From positions 4,278,001 to 4,342,000 of the forward strand of contig JAEVHH010000003.1 of NCBI GenBank assembly GCA_017607445.1: a stretch of 64,000 nt of DNA, given 5' to 3'. Position numbers and translations under genes: made by a program. The notes under the pieces are model-generated. The model was not told where the DNA came from and searched no databases. It saw only the letters and a program-made list of their open reading frames with translations. How positions within the stretch are numbered: the stretch's first letter is position 1; every line of letters starts with the position of its first letter. Below are positions 54,738 to 64,000 of the stretch, piece after piece. The stretch is from Histoplasma ohiense (lineage: Eukaryota; Ascomycota; Eurotiomycetes; Onygenales; Ajellomycetaceae).

Positions 54738-56477
54738 TCATTTCATTTCCCTTGTCTTGGAACCTTGTCAGCAAGAAAATGTCTCCGCCGCATTAAATAT
54801 TCATTCCGCATTGGCAGAGTTAGTGAGGGCGAGGTTCGAAGATAGGGAATACCAAGGAAGAGGTGAGCAACAGTGGTAGTTATTTATGCGGCAAAAATCC
54901 CACGTTTACTATGTACAGTACAGTCATGTAAATATATATTTGAACGAAGCTTTGCCGCACCAAGCATGTTTGGTTCTACCCCGGAATATGCGCCTGGGGA
55001 ATCCAAGGATGAGGGCGACAAGTTGCCGCTTCACAGCCTCGGCAGGCTGCTGTCTGGAACTGCTGGGCTCGTTGCTCCCCCCGCTCCTCACCCTCGCTTC
55101 AACGTGAATCTCTGCTTCTTGAGGGGGGTCTGCTTGTCCAGCGTCGATGCTGTGCTCACCCGGGCCCAGTCCCCGCGAACCTTAACCCTCGGACGTCCTT
55201 CATTCTACGTCGACACATCCATGGAAACCTGAACGATGCGTAAAATAAGCTTGCGGGCGACCCATGATCTATGGAGCGATATTCAGCATGTGGTCTCCGC
55301 AAGGAGAGTGGTATACCGTGCTACTTTTCAGGCCGAAAAAAAGCTTTAACATGCGATGGAATACTTGCAAAGTCATAATAAGTGATGTCAAGAAAGCTGC
55401 AGGTGCATCTGTTGAAAGGGGCTGGCATCCGTCACTTTCTTCTGACTGCAAAGCGCAGTGCAGTACATACAATACATCAATCTTGAACTATGTATCTTCT
55501 CAAACCGCAAATTGGTTTGCGGGGAGATTGCGGTGATTATGCGGTTTTATTTACCCACAGTACTTCCCTCTCGCTCAAGGAACGGCTTTCTTTTCCCAGT
55601 TCACATATCGAAAGATAAGCCCAAATTTACGGCGCAGTACACTCCTCTCTTTGAGTGACGGGAGTTTTATTCAATATGTGCTTTCAAAATAGATATCCTA
55701 CATGTTAACCCCAGTCACCACCGTCGTATATATTGCGCAAGGCGCCTGGTCAGAACTAAAAACGCCCGACCAGCCAAAGACAGGAAAAAGAGAGAGAAAT
55801 GAAGGTATCATAACGAATTTGTCGTATAGTTAAGTGAGACGTTTGGACGGGCGCTGGAAAGTCAAAATACGCGATGGCGAAAAAGAGATGGCCATGACAA
55901 TGGAATGACGATGACTCTGATGAGATATAAAAAGATCACAAAAGACAAAAGTAAAAATTTAAAAAAAAAAATAACAAATACGAGGCTCCAAAACTCCAAA
56001 GTACAAGCCACAAAGTAGGAAATCCCAATGAGACCGTACAGAGTAGAGCGCCACGCCCCATCGCTGGCTTTCTCGCTCAAAAACTGGAAAAAGCAGTCAC
56101 TAACTCCGTGCCCTGTCTTTTCCCATTCACGAGATGGCTAGTTAGTTCCATTACTTGGATGTGATCAAAAGAACGATAGGGAGGATTCAATGGATATTGA
56201 AGACATGGAGGTGAAAAATGGAAAACGGAAAAGAAAAAGAAAAAGAAAAATGGAAGGAAATCGCCTCGCTATGCCTCGTCATAAAAGCATCTCGCTATGG
56301 GATTGCCATAAGCGCCCTCCCAAACACACAACAAGGGGGCGGGCGGAAGAAAATAAATAAGAAATAAGAACCTTGAGAAACTGCTCCAAATCAACGGCAA
56401 ACACACATTTAGAAAACGAAATGCCAAAAAATATATTTCTATGTGTGTCGTAATCTTAATCTTCTCTATCCCATCAC

Positions 56478-59400
56478 TTAATACCGCACGCTCTGCCTCC
56501 ACCGATCAATAATATCACGTTGGCCAGGGTCGATTATGGCTTCGCCTGCCCGCGCACCGGAACCAGCATTGATGGCGTTCGGGTATCCATATCCATTCCC
56601 ATACGACAGACCCGTTCCGAGATCACTCATTCCGGTCATGGTGCTGTACTGCATGCCATTGCCCATACCCGCTCCGTTAACATGGCCGTACCCATATCCC
56701 ATGGACGCGTACTTGGTTCTTTTCCCCCCATAACTCTGCTGTTGCTGTTGCTGCTGCATATCCATAGTCGTACTCGTATTCGCCGGAATGCCATTGAGTG
56801 GTATTTGGCGGGAGTGAGAATGACGCATAGCATTTCCAAATCGAGCTCCATTATTGAGATACAGATTGTTCCCGCCGCTACGCGCCGGATGCGCTTGCAG
56901 GACACTCGCCATACTATGTCGCTGCTTGGCAGCGACTGTAGCAGTGATATTATTTTGCACCGTCCCTGTTATACCCGCTCCCGCTCCCGCTCCCGCCCCT
57001 GCCCCCGCTCCCTCTGCCTCTGCCGCCTGCGCCTTCTCGGCCTGTAGACGTCGCCGGCGTTGACCGAGCGTCTCTTCTTCCGGTCGCTCTGTGGAGTCCG
57101 CAGGTTGCGGTTGTGGATCCTTAGACTGCTCAGTCGACGAGTGTGGCTCATCAATCGACGCTGCGCCAAATTGACTCAGAAGCTCATTCGTGAAGTCCCT
57201 CGATATCCTTTCGTTAACTTCTTCGGATTTTAATCGACGGGCCCGTTGAGCTAACGTCTCCCCTTCCTCCTCATCTTCTTCCCCATTGTTGTTGCTGCCA
57301 TTGGCATTAAGATCGCTGGTAGATAGGAAAACCGTGCTTCCTCGTTGCATGGAAATGGGAGACTTGCGTGCTTTGCCAACATAGGGTTCGCCACGGATGC
57401 GCGCCCGACGCCGACTGAGAGGTTCATTTTCTTCCAACGCCAGCTTCTCCATCAAGCCAAGGGGTCTATTTTCATCATTTTGCACATTTTTAGGAAACAG
57501 CACGGCGAGGGGCACGTCTTCATCGTCAGGTTCGTTTCGTTCAGCGATCACAGGGTCCTCCCACGCGAGGGTGACGTGTTTTTGGTTTCGCGTTTCACGT
57601 TGGCGTTGGGCGACAGCGTCCAATTCGAGTAATGTTGAGTGCATACCATTGGGGAACGCTGTGGCTGCCGTACGGTTTCGTTGTTTTTGTTCTTGCTTGC
57701 GTATCTGGAGTTCAGCCAGGAGGGTTGTTGGAGCTCCAAAGTAGGTTGCCTCCTCTTCCTCCTGTTCATTATCCTCATCATTGCTCTCACTTGAATTTTC
57801 ATTTCCCCCAAGGCGATCTTCATCCCTTTCCCCACAATCCCGCTGTTTCATATCATTGTGAAGATCTGAACCCACGCGGTCTTGATCCCCTTCATTTGAG
57901 TCCCGGAATCGAGTCACCTCATTACTACCCTCAATAGCATGTCCTTCAGTCTCGTGATCTCCCTCCTGCTCAATGGTACTAAGCTCGCTTCGGGACAGCA
58001 TGACGCTATCCCGATCTGCGGGAGATTTTCGGGAGCCATTTTTGCCCTGCTTACCGGGAAGAGACTGTAACTTTTTCTTTGTCTTGGGCTTGCCGTAGAC
58101 CTCACTGCCAACTTGACCTGCGATTGGGTGATCGGTAAAGGCACTAACGGGCGCAAGGGCTGATGCATCAAGAATGCTATCTAGGGTAGCAACGGCTGAA
58201 TTCTGCTTGATTTCAATGTCCATCTGGACAGGGGGGAGGTCAAAATAAGCGGAAGCGCGTAGCTGTGGCGGTATTTCCGATAGTCGCTTGGCAGTCCGTG
58301 CTTCCTTAGATTCCTTACCAGTATCCCCCAGATCTAGCTGAGATGACCACACCACCGACTTCCTTGCACCTGCTGAGAAGGAATTGACGAGCTGCGAGCG
58401 GCGTTTTTCGTAATGCGGTTCGGGGGATTTTTTCGATCGCCGGGGGGGAAGGCTAAGCATCATTGGAACAGGCGCAGGATAAAACACCATATTTTCACCC
58501 GGGGTTGGATTGTTGAAGGATTGTGATTCTCTGGCGAGAGGTGGTTTCGTCAACGAAACACGGCTACCCGGGACTTTCTCTCTGGGTAGGGGAGCGAAAT
58601 GAACTCCATCAAAGTCTTTGAATAAAGATTTTGATTGCCTGTAGGTATCCGTTGAACCTGGTGTTGGGGAGCGCTCTTCAGAGACATTCTCGTCGTATGT
58701 AGGCTGAGGATGGTCGGGAGCCAGAGGTTGTTGCAGCTGTTGATTGTCGACAAGGTCGTGCTGAGGAAGCTCGAGAGGAGGCAGGAATGGAGGGGGGGCA
58801 GAGAGGGGTTCGTGGGGTTGGGTCGACTGGTCCTCATTTTCAGGCTCAGGGAACCCAGCCAGTCGTAAGGCAACTGAGGACGATCTCACGCGAGATGCAG
58901 GGGCGTCAGTTTGCGATGAGGAGGCAAGCATGACCGCGTTCTTTTGAGGTGCGACGTAATCTCCTGGGGAGTATCCGCTCGACCTCGCCGTGGTATTTAT
59001 GCCAATGATCGAGTTTGATTGCGAGGAGGTGAAAATTTCGGAGGCAGGGGAACCAGGACCAAATGGATGGGGATCAACAGCCCTGCCGCTGGCAGCAACA
59101 GAGAGCCTTCTTTGTTCTTGCTTCAACTTGCGTAGTTCCTCCCCTATATTCGAGGAGGTGCTCAGGGTTTCTGCAGATTTTTCCAGACGCTCAACATTTC
59201 CCACGTAGGCGCCTTGTAGTGATTGAAGGTCGGGCGTTGGGTGGCAAAGAGGAACAGGACACGCAGACACAGGGGATCGAATTAGGGGCTCAGCTGGCGG
59301 CACGGTTGTGGCGTTTTGGAGGTAGTTACTGGCGGAGGAGTCGAAGTTACTGTTCAAAGCGGTGCGGTGATTGGATGAAGAAGAAGACTGTGAATCATTA

Positions 59401-59723
59401 TTAATGTGATTGGCCTGGACAAAGCCATTCGCCAGGTCTCCATGGGTTGCTGTGGTATCGTAGTCGTCTTCGTCCAGAAGGTCATAGCTGTGCGTTGAGG
59501 CGGACCCTAACGATCTCATAACCGAGCCTAGCGATGGGCTGGGCTGATCGTCGATTCTCGCCACCTTCATAAACCTGGACCCTCCTAGATTGTCGAGGTC
59601 GAGCGTGATCTTCTCGAAAGCCCGGTGGATTTTGTTAGGAGAGGCCTCCGATATATCCGAGACTGAAGCATCGGAGGCCATTTCGTCATTTTCGTCGGAC
59701 TGAGAGATGGCATTGTACTCCAT
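56478..59723 (-). CDS. Large, mostly disordered hypothetical protein (1081 aa)
   Basis: A single uninterrupted frame of 1082 codons. The N-terminus is acidic and Ser-rich, then SPNKIHRAFEKITLDLDNLG looks like a folded or binding helix. The middle is Ser/Pro-rich with short basic patches. The C-terminal 350 residues carry the clearest conserved features: DEDVPLAVLFPKNVQNDENR, then PLGLMEKLALEENEPLSRRR and ARIRGEPYVG, two related RRxRRL-type helices (EGETLAQRARRLKSEEV, EEETLGQRRRRLQAEKAQA), a Gly/Ala repeat, poly-Gln, and a Tyr/Gly-rich low-complexity tail that ends IIDRWRQSVRY. The two ETLxQRxRRL units look like an internal duplication. No family name is recognised. It lies upstream of, and on the same strand as, the 1245-aa protein. 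Confidence 0.85.
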   Translation of the reverse strand: MEYNAISQSDENDEMASDASVSDISEASPNKIHRAFEKITLDLDNLGGSRFMKVARIDDQPSPSLGSVMRSLGSASTHSYDLLDEDDYDTTATHGDLANGFVQANHINNDSQSSSSSNHRTALNSNFDSSASNYLQNATTVPPAEPLIRSPVSACPVPLCHPTPDLQSLQGAYVGNVERLEKSAETLSTSSNIGEELRKLKQEQRRLSVAASGRAVDPHPFGPGSPASEIFTSSQSNSIIGINTTARSSGYSPGDYVAPQKNAVMLASSSQTDAPASRVRSSSVALRLAGFPEPENEDQSTQPHEPLSAPPPFLPPLELPQHDLVDNQQLQQPLAPDHPQPTYDENVSEERSPTPGSTDTYRQSKSLFKDFDGVHFAPLPREKVPGSRVSLTKPPLARESQSFNNPTPGENMVFYPAPVPMMLSLPPRRSKKSPEPHYEKRRSQLVNSFSAGARKSVVWSSQLDLGDTGKESKEARTAKRLSEIPPQLRASAYFDLPPVQMDIEIKQNSAVATLDSILDASALAPVSAFTDHPIAGQVGSEVYGKPKTKKKLQSLPGKQGKNGSRKSPADRDSVMLSRSELSTIEQEGDHETEGHAIEGSNEVTRFRDSNEGDQDRVGSDLHNDMKQRDCGERDEDRLGGNENSSESNDEDNEQEEEEATYFGAPTTLLAELQIRKQEQKQRNRTAATAFPNGMHSTLLELDAVAQRQRETRNQKHVTLAWEDPVIAERNEPDDEDVPLAVLFPKNVQNDENRPLGLMEKLALEENEPLSRRRARIRGEPYVGKARKSPISMQRGSTVFLSTSDLNANGSNNNGEEDEEEGETLAQRARRLKSEEVNERISRDFTNELLSQFGAASIDEPHSSTEQSKDPQPQPADSTERPEEETLGQRRRRLQAEKAQAAEAEGAGAGAGAGAGAGITGTVQNNITATVAAKQRHSMASVLQAHPARSGGNNLYLNNGARFGNAMRHSHSRQIPLNGIPANTSTTMDMQQQQQQQSYGGKRTKYASMGYGYGHVNGAGMGNGMQYSTMTGMSDLGTGLSYGNGYGYPNAINAGSGARAGEAIIDPGQRDIIDRWRQSVRY

Positions 59724-61769
59724 AATGAAGGCGACGACGGGCGACGGTGGTTACGGGATGACGCCAGCGCGGTCAGTTCTGTACAGAGAACAAAAGAATG
59801 AAAGAGATACGGACGCAATCAGCAAGCGAACGGAAGCGTATTGATCGATCCAGGATATGCGAAAGGGGAGAGGGAGGGATCAAAAAAACAAAAAAGAGTA
59901 AACGAACAAAGGAGTGAAGTTGAGGAAGTTGTTGAAGTTGGCGGATGATGGTCTCGTGAGGCCTGAGAGCCACAGAGAGGGCAACGACTATGGCGGAGGA
60001 CCAGAACAAGGAACAGGACAGGAACCGAAAGGCCAGGGGGACTACCTGCGATCGCGGGTATGATCTCTCTGTTTCGATGGGTCAACACTGGGATGGCAGG
60101 GAGTTGTTGCGGTGACAGGATGAGGATGGTTATTGTTCCACCGCGCACAAAGCCGCCTTGCCAATTGGAATGGGGGTGATCTGTCTAAAAACACATTATC
60201 AACAGAAGCATAGCAATGCAATGTGTACTGTATGTTTGAAGGAGGGACAGAGAACCGTTCTACACCGTGAGAGAAAGTGGTTTTATTAAACAGTAGTTAA
60301 CCAAAATATAATACACTAACATACGACATAAGACAGAAAGAAAAAACGTTCCGACAAAATCCTGCGTAGGAAGTAATCAATCAATCCATAGATTACAATA
60401 TGAAATGGTAAGCACTTCTCCAAGGTTGTCAACTCATTTTAACTGCCTAGGGATCCATGGGTAAGGGTCCTCATCTAGAATCGAGCCTAGAGCAAAAAGA
60501 CACCGAATCAACGGTGGATGGCAGGCTGAGACAGGGTGCTTACCATATATTTACCATGTTCCCGTTGTCAGTTGGCAAGGCACAGGAAGACAAGGCCCAG
60601 GAACACCCGAGAAGCAAAGCTTGCTGCATCCCGTCGATCATCGCTGTTGAGATCTATGCCCATCGATGGACTGGGGATGGACTAACTGATCTAATTTACA
60701 TTATAAGCTGGGCAGTTCTCGGATCCAAATATCTTTTGTCTCGTACTCCAGTCCGCCTTGCTTATTCGATAATAGTTGTCAACTAGCAGTAATAACTACA
60801 GAGTAGTCAACTAGTGATGGGACAAACGTGGTGGAGATAAGATGGGAACTAACCATATTGCATCGTGGCATGGCGCATTGTTGGTACAAAGTTTTTGTAC
60901 GGAGTAGTTAGCAAACTCAATATAGCTTGAAACAAAGAGACCAAGTTCTTGTCCTTGTTCTTTGCCTTTTCATTCTTACTATGTATTTCGCGTGGCTACT
61001 CTGGAGATAACCAACTGTTAATTAGTTGCACATTTATATTTAGTTAACTTAAGACTCGGTGCTCCTAATATGGACAAAGAATGGTTGTTTTCTACTTCTT
61101 TCTCCTTCTCATTAAAGATACTTCTCTTACCAAACATCCATGTATGCTCCATATACTCTCTGTTAAATTCGCTACTGGATAGTATCCCAGCTCGTTTTCC
61201 AGGGATGCAGTAGACAGCTCCAGGAGCCGAAATTTTTGTGAGACCAAGCGTAAACCACTAAAAAGGTCAAAGTTGCCGACGATAGTAACTTATAATCGAT
61301 CTACGCAGCATGCTCTTTCGCCCGAGGATGTTCACGCGAACTGCTATTGAATTCCTGCAAAACTAGATGAGGTGAAATAAAAGTTGATCCATAGCTAACT
61401 ATAAAATACTATTACTAGATAGAGATGTTGATGATCCGTGAAAGTGCAGAGATACAAAATAGCAAAATTTGCTTCTCCTTCTATTACTATTTGTTGTTAC
61501 TTTGATACATCTAGATATCCAAAGATAATGACTAGATTAATGCCAACAATGGAAACTTTCTCTATAGAAGAATACAAGCATCCTCACCCCTTTTACGGCG
61601 TATATATACCCCCCCCCCCCGCGATCCGATCTCTCAGTGCAAGGGAATCGGGGAATGATCTTATCGCCACGTGACAAGAAGCGGTTTCGAGCTCGACGCG
61701 AAACGGAGCAAACATTGATGGACCTGGTTTAAATCGAAGCGCAGAACATGAATAGTACCTTGATCAAAA
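59724..61769. other. Intergenic, about 2.0 kb
   Basis: Divergent spacer between the 1081-aa gene (-) and Psf3 (+). It is AT-rich from about 60200 on, with a C11 run near 61610. The 109-codon frame at 60457-60786 has no recognisable feature. Confidence 0.5.
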
Positions 61770-63022
61770 ATGTCCTATTATGACATAGATGCTATTCTTA
61801 CAGATGCCCAGGTATGTCATTCATCCAATCTATCTATGTCTTTTTTGGCCTCTTTTGAAAAATAAATTTCCAGATGGCTTTTGATAATGGCTGACGGCGG
61901 CGGGGGTGCTCGCTGGTTGGGGGGAAAGAAACTACCATGCACCTTCGAACTCGAGGTTCCAGGGCTGGGTTACCTGGATGGCAATGTTGGGGAGGACGTA
62001 TGTTATTCTCTTTTTTTCCCCCTGTAGTCTACGCGTCTTGCCTTTTGCCGTTTGCTTTTTAGTCCTGCTGTCCATAACGTCGAGTCGAAGATATCCCAAA
62101 CTAATCCCATCCTTTCCACCTCCCCAGATAAAACCAGGTACCCGAATCGACCTCCCCCTCTGGCTCGGCGAGATGCTTGCTGTTGGGTTCGTCCTCTACT
62201 GTACCCATCCTTCCCCAAACTACCATCTGCAACAATGCAAACACCTACCAAATGCTCTCAATTTCCCCCAATTCCTCCAGGCTCACACTCGTACAGCGCC
62301 CGCACCGACTCCTCCCCCCTCGTCACCCTCGACCTGCCCAGCGCCCTCTCTGAAAAGGTCATGAACGCGCTAAAAGCCGACCCGCGCACCGTGGACCTGC
62401 GCTCCCTGGCGCCGCACTTCTACAGACTTGGCGTGCGCATCCTGCAACTGTTCGAGGAGGAGGAGATGGTCGATGTTCTTATGGAGGTGAGTTGGTGGTA
62501 TATATATATATATATATATTATATACATATATACATATATACATATTCATGGGCTAGGGAGAAAAATGAGACGGGGTTGCGGGGAGGAGGAGAGAAGAAT
62601 AGGTAACACGGCTTGGTGAGAAGGTTAACCGTGCTGACCAGCACACACATATTTTTTTTCTCTATATGGGAAAATTTAGACATTCAAGAAACGCGCGATG
62701 GAGATTGCGGACCATGCGCATAACTCGCGCGGCGCGCTGGGCGATGGGGTGGAGTTCTTACGTGGGCTGGATGAGACGGAGAGGCAGTGTGAGTTTTCTT
62801 TATACTTTTGCCCTTCTTCTTCTTCTTCTGTTTCTTCTCTCTTTCTTTCCGTGCCGTGTCGTGAGATATTTTTTATTTCTCCTTGAGGTGCTGCCTTTGT
62901 TTCTTACCCCGTTAATGCTTACTGTTCTGTGTGCGGGCGGGGACATATATCAAGTATTCCGAGCAGCCCATAGCAGTGCAAAGGAGATGCGCGCCTGGTC
63001 AGGGGAGACGAGGAAGAAATAG
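61770..63022 (+). CDS. PSF3: GINS complex subunit Psf3
   Basis: Six exons, 61770-61811, 61929-61997, 62128-62200, 62281-62486, 62680-62788 and 62955-63022, give 188 aa, right for Psf3. The sequence opens MSYYDIDAILTDAQ, then KLPCTFELEVPGLGYLDGN (A/B-type GINS beta part), IKPGTRIDLPLWLGEMLAV, ALKADPRTVDLRSLAPHFYR and the helical core FKKRAMEIADHAHNSRG, then LRGLDETERQLFRAAHSSAK. GINS joins Cdc45 and Mcm2-7 as the replicative helicase in the nucleus. Most borders are clean and in phase. Two are weak: the exon 2 acceptor is AAAG, and the third donor (GTACCC at 62201) was chosen because it alone gives the right phase, so residues around 49-55 are uncertain. More than half of the transcription unit is intron. 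Confidence 0.92.
62499..62546. repeat. (TA)n and TATACA repeats in a Psf3 intron
   Basis: About ten TA units followed by TATACA-type repeats inside the fourth intron of the Psf3 gene. Confidence 0.9.
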
Positions 63023-64000
63023 GTGAAGAGGATGCAGGATGGGAGGGGAAAAATAACCGAAAAAACAAAACTACTATTATACAACTGGGGAAGTTGAGGG
63101 TATAAAATGCTTTGTGCCAGCAAAGAATTCGTAGATTGGGATTCGCTAAGAAATCGTGATTGGGGAGTTAGAGTTGGGCGTCCATATATATCTAAGATAC
63201 ATATATATCAGGGGGTGGGTGACTGATTTTTTTTTTTTATTTTTTTTTTAGGGGTTCAAAGGGAATAGCATACAAAGGAAATTGTTATTTCGTATAGTTT
63301 CCTATTCTCATATCTTGCTGAAATTATTATTACTATGAAGTTCAGGAACCGCATGTGATTGCTGTATCACTCCCCGACATCTACACAGTAGAAAACAGTA
63401 AAACGTAATTCGTTTCATGTCACTAGCCAAGCAAAGCAAGGAATTTTGACGGCCAAAGCGTGGGCTCGGAGGGATGTGATGATGAACATGATTGGCTGGA
63501 TGGGACGGCGAACCAGCAGCTCGCACTCTATCCGCCTCCTTTTCGGTCGTTGGAAGATACCAAGGAGGAATGCCTGGACGGGAATATTGACAGAGCAGAT
63601 GTAGGGTCCCGCAGAACGCAAACATGGCTCTGCTGTGTTCCCTGCTTGTTCGGTTTGGATTCATTATTCCAAGTCAGTTGTTGATCCAGCCCGGTTCCCC
63701 GGTTCCCCGGTTCCCTGGCCCCTGAGCCTAACCTAGAAGTGGCTAAATAGGGTTGGTTCCAGGGCTAGCTGCGGGGAGCAAGGGATAAAAACGTCCGGCT
63801 GGGGAACACTGGGATACGAAGCTTGAGAAGGTTCCTGGCCCGAAGCAAGCTTGCTGGATTGGCCAGTTTTATGTTATTCTTCAGCTTCCAAACCGCGGAT
63901 TTGTGAGAACCGAATAAATAAATTATAATAAATAAGGAAAATAAGTTAATAGCAATTCTTCAGTAAATAGAAATTTTTCTACGGACTCAGCAGCGGAACT
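63023..64000. other. Window end, no gene recognised
   Basis: 3' flank of Psf3 followed by non-coding sequence to the window edge. A short tandem repeat lies at 63691-63714. A minus frame at 63308-63664 shows no recognisable protein. Confidence 0.5.
63691..63714. repeat. Tandem CCGGTTCC (three copies)
   Basis: An 8-bp unit repeated three times without change. Confidence 0.9.

Larger units (their letters stand above)
54338..56477. other. Intergenic, about 2.1 kb
   Basis: Upstream region of the 1245-aa gene and 3' flank of the 1081-aa gene. It contains the repeat-bearing upstream frame on the minus strand (54405-54737) and otherwise no recognisable coding sequence. Confidence 0.5.

Noticed and set aside
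55862..56080. 72-codon hydrophobic minus-strand frame
   Set aside because: It could be a small membrane protein, but it lies in the 3' flank of the 1081-aa gene and its hydrophobicity comes from T/A-rich simple sequence.
1..64000. tRNA, rRNA, CRISPR array or bacterial-type operon
   Set aside because: I scanned for these and saw no convincing example. A tRNA could be missed by eye; tRNAscan-SE would settle it.

Overview
The window reads as nuclear DNA of a filamentous ascomycete. Most genes are split by short introns with GTRNGT-type donors and YAG acceptors, and the proteins are typical of Pezizomycotina: a Zn2Cys6 regulator, a Dsc2-type rhomboid pseudoprotease, an ING/PHD protein and a large mitochondrial 2-oxoglutarate dehydrogenase. 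Protein style suggests Eurotiomycetes, perhaps Onygenales; that placement is an inference I could not test. All gene models were assembled by eye from reading frames, splice signals and phase agreement.

Layout. 0.5-2.8 kb: Zn2Cys6 regulator (+). 3.9-5.5 kb: NAD(P)-dependent 2-hydroxyacid dehydrogenase (-). 6.6-8.9 kb: Cwf19-like splicing factor (-), divergent from a GPN1 GTPase (+, 9.2-10.5 kb). 11.2-11.9 kb: small membrane protein. 12.5-15.7 kb: an unusual gene that appears to join a basic, AT-hook/FAR1-like region to an omega-type glutathione transferase. 16.0-17.3 kb: SUZ-domain protein (-), divergent from a small hypothetical gene. 19.2-21.6 kb: basic, proline-directed-site-rich hypothetical protein.

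21.6-28.4 kb is a gene-poor block with no intact gene. It holds two decayed genes, an aldo/keto reductase and a CECR5/HDHD5-type HAD hydrolase. From 28.4 kb coding density returns: F-box/LRR protein, TFIIH subunit Tfb1, a solitary Copia-type Gag-like gene (35.9-37.7 kb) with no pol, Dsc2-like membrane protein, ING/PHD protein and 2-oxoglutarate dehydrogenase E1. Two very large, mostly disordered proteins (1245 and 1081 aa) follow on the minus strand, and the GINS subunit Psf3 closes the window in six exons.

Most genes are unrelated housekeeping functions: splicing, transcription and repair, replication, chromatin, ER protein quality control and the TCA cycle. I see no metabolic cluster. The items most worth follow-up are the DNA-binding-like/GST fusion, the lone Gag-like ORF, the pseudogene block, and the pair of giant disordered proteins. 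I recognised no tRNA, rRNA, CRISPR array or intact transposon.
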